DNA from: an uncultured Clostridia bacterium
Lineage (GTDB): Bacteria; Bacillota; Clostridia; Christensenellales; Borkfalkiaceae
Assembly (NCBI GenBank): GCA_934247935.1
Contig: CAKQKE010000009.1
Span: forward strand, 13,930-77,929
Length of the DNA: 64,000 nt
Reading direction: 5' to 3'
In this document: positions 61,151 through 64,000 of the stretch, one piece after another
Layout: each line of letters begins with the position of its first letter
Position numbering within the stretch: position 1 is the first letter of the stretch
Program-made: the position numbers and the translations under genes
Notes under the pieces: generated by a model
The model's database searches: none
Seen by the model: the letters and a program-made list of their open reading frames with translations, nothing else
Told to the model about the DNA's origin: nothing

Positions 61151-62350
61151 ATGATAAAATCGGACTTGAATAAACAAAATTGTGATATGATTTTTATCAG
61201 TCACAGAAGTGTAGATAAGAATGTTGTAGATATATTTGCTGATTTTTTAAAAGCTATTGGAATACCTTCTAATAAAATCTTTTGCTCTACGCTTCCAGGT
61301 AATGATGTTAGGAGTAAAATTGATGAAGAAGTAAAACAGAATTTACAACATAGCAAAATAAATGTTATTATTTTATCTTCGGAATACTTTAAAAGTGCCT
61401 ATTGCTTAAACGAAGAAGGGATTATTTGGTATGAAAACAAGCAAAAAATTGTAATTGCATTACCTGAAATAGATGAAAAGAATCTAATAGGATTTATTGA
61501 CGGTAACTGCAAATTATGGAGATTAAACAGTGCTTCCGATGTTGCAAGTATTTATGATATTATAAAGCCATTGTACGCATTAAATAACAATGTCGCATCG
61601 TTAAATAGAGAAATAGATAAATTAATAAAGAACTATAGTGATGCTTTAGTTAAACGCAATATAGAAAAAGACACTCCTACAAGAACTTCTGATGAGAATT
61701 TGACTGATGATGAAGCCGCGATATTGTACTACTTATGGAAGAATAAAAAGAGAAAAATTAATTCTCCCGAATTAATTAATGATTGGTTAAGGGATAATGA
61801 AATATATGATATCGACGTACTAAACGGATTGGATTTGCTAGCCGCAACAGGTAACGGGGAATTAAAAGAAGACTCTTCATTTGAACTAGAGATTCATTAT
61901 TTTAGAAAACTTTCTTTCAAAAATAAAGATGAAGTAAAATGTTTAATAAAAAAGATAATGCCTCACTATAAACCTAGTAAACAAGCATTTATGTCAATGT
62001 GGGGAAGCAAAACTTGCACTGATATAATTAAATTATTCGTTTCTTATATAAAAGATGAAAATGTGCTTTCTTTTGGTGATAGATGGTTGGCTGAAGCTCA
62101 AGTGCAAGATATTCAACAATGGGAGCAAAAGAACTCTTTATACTCAAATTTATCTGCCAACTATGGAAGCGTTTTACAATATTTTATTAATGAGAATTAT
62201 GTATATCCTTCCTCTTATACTAGTTTTGGCAATCCTAGAGAGTATACAATACATAAATCGCTAAAAGAATTCATATTTAATGAGGATTTTCCATACATAG
62301 ACGACCTAAATTTAGTTAAAGAAAATTATAAATGTGAACTTCCGTTTTAG
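61151..62350 (+). CDS. TIR-domain protein in the IetAS operon
   Basis: The 399-residue protein has a TIR domain at about 10-135: MIFISHRSVDKNVVDIFADFL, CSTLPGNDV, VIILSSEYFKSAYCLNEEG, where E88 or E89 is the likely NADase catalytic glutamate. The remaining 260 residues are helical without a recognised sensor domain. It starts 17 bp after the protease gene with no promoter between, so it is co-transcribed. The likely role is NAD depletion or cyclic signal production during infection (inference). Base composition is more AT-rich than its neighbours. Confidence 0.85.
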   Translation: MIKSDLNKQNCDMIFISHRSVDKNVVDIFADFLKAIGIPSNKIFCSTLPGNDVRSKIDEEVKQNLQHSKINVIILSSEYFKSAYCLNEEGIIWYENKQKIVIALPEIDEKNLIGFIDGNCKLWRLNSASDVASIYDIIKPLYALNNNVASLNREIDKLIKNYSDALVKRNIEKDTPTRTSDENLTDDEAAILYYLWKNKKRKINSPELINDWLRDNEIYDIDVLNGLDLLAATGNGELKEDSSFELEIHYFRKLSFKNKDEVKCLIKKIMPHYKPSKQAFMSMWGSKTCTDIIKLFVSYIKDENVLSFGDRWLAEAQVQDIQQWEQKNSLYSNLSANYGSVLQYFINENYVYPSSYTSFGNPREYTIHKSLKEFIFNEDFPYIDDLNLVKENYKCELPF

Positions 62351-62387
62351 TCACACTAATCACATTTTATTAAAGGAGTCAACCTAA

Positions 62388-64000
62388 ATGAAAGCAGTTA
62401 TATACGCGAGATATAGTTCGGATAATCAGACGGAAGCGAGCATCGAAGGGCAACTTCGCGAATGTATGGAATTTGCCGAGCGTACCGAAATCGACGTCAT
62501 CGGCAACTATATCGATCGCGCGTTGACTGCCAAAACGGACAACCGTCCCGAATTTCAACGTATGATTAAAGACAGTTATAAACATGCTTTCGATTGTATT
62601 ATCGTTTGGAAACTCGACAGGTTTGCCCGTAATCGTTACGACTCCGCTCATTATAAAAGCCTTCTGAAAAAGAACGGCGTAAAAGTTATATCCGCCAAAG
62701 AATCTATCGGCGAAGGCTCCGAGGGCATCCTTCTTGAGTCTGTCCTTGAAGGAATGGCTGAATATTACTCCGCCGAACTCGCCGAAAAAGTCTCCCGCGG
62801 TATGACCGAAAACGTATTGAAAGGTTTGTGTAACGGCGGACAAGTTACTTTCGGTTACAAAGTCAACGCCGAGCATTGCTACGAAAAAGACGAACTTACT
62901 TCCCCCATCGTCGAACAAATTTTCGAAATGTATTTCGACGGTTACAAAATCAAAGAAATCGTCGATTACCTCAACGAACACAATATCAGAACGTATCGCA
63001 ACGGCAAAATGACGATAAATATCGTGCAGAGAATGCTTTCTAACCGCAGATATATAGGCGAGTATAAGTTTCAGAAAACCGTAGTGCCAAACGGAATCCC
63101 TGCCATTATTTCGGAAGAATTATTCAATCGGGTGCAAGAGATTCTCGCAAAAAACAAACGCTCCCCGGCTCGCAAGAAAGCCGAAGACGAATACCTTTTA
63201 ACGTTGAAACTTTTTTGCGGCAAATGCGGCGCGCATATGGTCGGCGAAAGCGGGACGGGAACTTCGAGAGTGTATCGCTATTATAAATGCGCCAACACGA
63301 AAAAGATACATATTTGCGACAAAAAGCCCGTTCGAAAAGAATGGATTGAAGATTTGGCGGTAAAAGCCGCGCTCGATATTCTGAAAAACGATGAAATCAA
63401 GGATTATCTTACCGATAGAATTTATGCGTTGCAAGGAGAAGAAAATCCGAGAATACCGAAATTGAAAGCGCAACTTTCGGACGTAGAAAAACGGCTTGCG
63501 AATATAATGCAAGCCATAGAACAGGGAATTATCTTCGATACGACGAAAGAGAGATTCGCCGCGCTCGAAAAGGAAAAGAAGGAACTCGAAATTACGATTT
63601 TGCAGGAGAAAATCAAAAAGCCGTTCTTAACGAAAGAACAAATTCGTTTCGGAATAGAGAAGTTCGGCAAACTCGATATTTCGACGAAAGAAGGAAAACA
63701 ACGGCTGATAGACGGTTTTATAAACGCTATTTACGTTTACGACGATAAAATTACGTTCACGTTCAACTATAAAGACGGAACGAGAACGGTTATGCTATCC
63801 GAACTCTCGGACGGCAAAAGCAATTCGGATTTGAAATGCCAAGGTGCGCCAAAAAAAGAAGCAATTTTCGTTGCTTCTTTTTTAATGTCGCGGCATAGGG
63901 GGAACCCCCTATACTACGCTGACGCTGCGTGGCGTTCGCGTGCTTGCGCCCGCTCGGCTGAGGGCGCGCTACAATATAAGGATAAATTATTTTTACAAAA
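62388..64000 (+). CDS. Large serine recombinase (runs off the right edge)
   Basis: The frame is open from the ATG at 62388 to the window end (more than 537 codons). It has a resolvase domain with YARYSS (catalytic S10), WKLDRFARNRYDS and a recombinase domain, then a zinc ribbon (FCGKCGAHMVGES .. YYKCANTKKIHICDK), and a coiled coil with KAQLSDVEKRLANIMQAIEQ. These enzymes integrate and excise ICEs and phages. AAAGGAG precedes the ATG. The normal protein probably ends near KCQGAPKK; the frame then reads through a perfect terminator stem and a GC-rich stretch, so the last 50 or so residues may be non-native. Confidence 0.88.
   Translation, partial: MKAVIYARYSSDNQTEASIEGQLRECMEFAERTEIDVIGNYIDRALTAKTDNRPEFQRMIKDSYKHAFDCIIVWKLDRFARNRYDSAHYKSLLKKNGVKVISAKESIGEGSEGILLESVLEGMAEYYSAELAEKVSRGMTENVLKGLCNGGQVTFGYKVNAEHCYEKDELTSPIVEQIFEMYFDGYKIKEIVDYLNEHNIRTYRNGKMTINIVQRMLSNRRYIGEYKFQKTVVPNGIPAIISEELFNRVQEILAKNKRSPARKKAEDEYLLTLKLFCGKCGAHMVGESGTGTSRVYRYYKCANTKKIHICDKKPVRKEWIEDLAVKAALDILKNDEIKDYLTDRIYALQGEENPRIPKLKAQLSDVEKRLANIMQAIEQGIIFDTTKERFAALEKEKKELEITILQEKIKKPFLTKEQIRFGIEKFGKLDISTKEGKQRLIDGFINAIYVYDDKITFTFNYKDGTRTVMLSELSDGKSNSDLKCQGAPKKEAIFVASFLMSRHRGNPLYYADAAWRSRACARSAEGALQYKDKLFLQ
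63852..63883 (+). terminator. Terminator stem inside the recombinase frame
   Basis: AAAAAAGAAGCAA (63852-63864) and TTGCTTCTTTTTT (63871-63883) are perfectly complementary with a 6-base loop; a classic terminator layout. Confidence 0.7.
63895..63912. other. Candidate attachment-site palindrome
   Basis: ATAGGGGG-AA-CCCCCTAT. Its right half, GAACCCCCTAT (63902-63912), is identical to bases 49874-49884 of tRNA-Arg. The following 60 bp are GC-rich, unlike the region. Confidence 0.4.

Overview
The window looks like low-GC chromosome from an anaerobic member of the Bacillota (class Clostridia), most likely a gut lineage. The evidence is type II-A CRISPR-Cas with csn2, an FprA-type flavodiiron protein and a desulfoferrodoxin (oxygen and superoxide defence of strict anaerobes), a YerC-type TrpR-like regulator, an RsgI-like anti-sigma factor, DUF1540 and DUF378 proteins, and AGGAGG ribosome binding sites. 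A genus cannot be named from the sequence alone.

1-4.5 kb: a macrodomain gene (cut by the window edge) overlaps a class M sirtuin gene. A minus-strand polar amino-acid ABC transporter operon follows, ending in the YerC/TrpR-like gene. Its promoter carries two near-identical palindromes that could be that regulator's operators. 5-16.6 kb: tandem collagen-like lipoproteins, a CorC/HlyC-type membrane protein, a MacB-like ABC transporter, two coiled-coil envelope proteins, and an acidic protein whose end resembles ribosomal protein uL15. 17.4-23.8 kb: nucleoside salvage genes (deoC, deoD, deoB, cdd, pdp, tdk, udk).

24.4-33.1 kb: a candidate small RNA, a MITE-like element, and a complete type II-A CRISPR-Cas locus: a divergent tracrRNA with its own promoter, cas9, cas1, cas2, csn2, and an array of 18 repeats and 17 spacers. 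A perfect 25-bp hairpin and a cluster of AT-rich repeats follow. 33.2-42.7 kb: oxidative-stress genes, a YczE-like membrane protein behind an apparent attenuator, an AraC/GyrI regulator, and a small XRE / zinc-ribbon / HExxH module. That module sits between two copies of the regulator's 3' end. An FAD oxidoreductase and a nucleoside kinase complete the region. 43-49.5 kb: DUF1540, a 260-bp inverted-repeat element, rplI, small conserved proteins, and an ECF sigma / RsgI-like pair with a matching promoter in front of a lipoprotein gene.

49.8-64 kb: downstream of tRNA-Arg(ACG) the content becomes that of a mobile defence island. It has a decaying MOBV relaxase gene with a recognisable oriT nick region, a restriction-modification operon (two methyltransferase-like subunits and a GIY-YIG/helicase protein) with a divergent XRE controller, and an IetAS-like ATPase/subtilase pair followed by a TIR protein in one operon. 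A large serine recombinase gene runs off the right edge. An 11-bp sequence from the 3' part of the tRNA recurs near the end of the recombinase gene, which suggests an attachment site.

A family of short palindromes (core CATACGTATG flanked by TTTTACG and CGTAAAA) sits in the 3' flanks of many chromosomal genes. I saw none inside the island.
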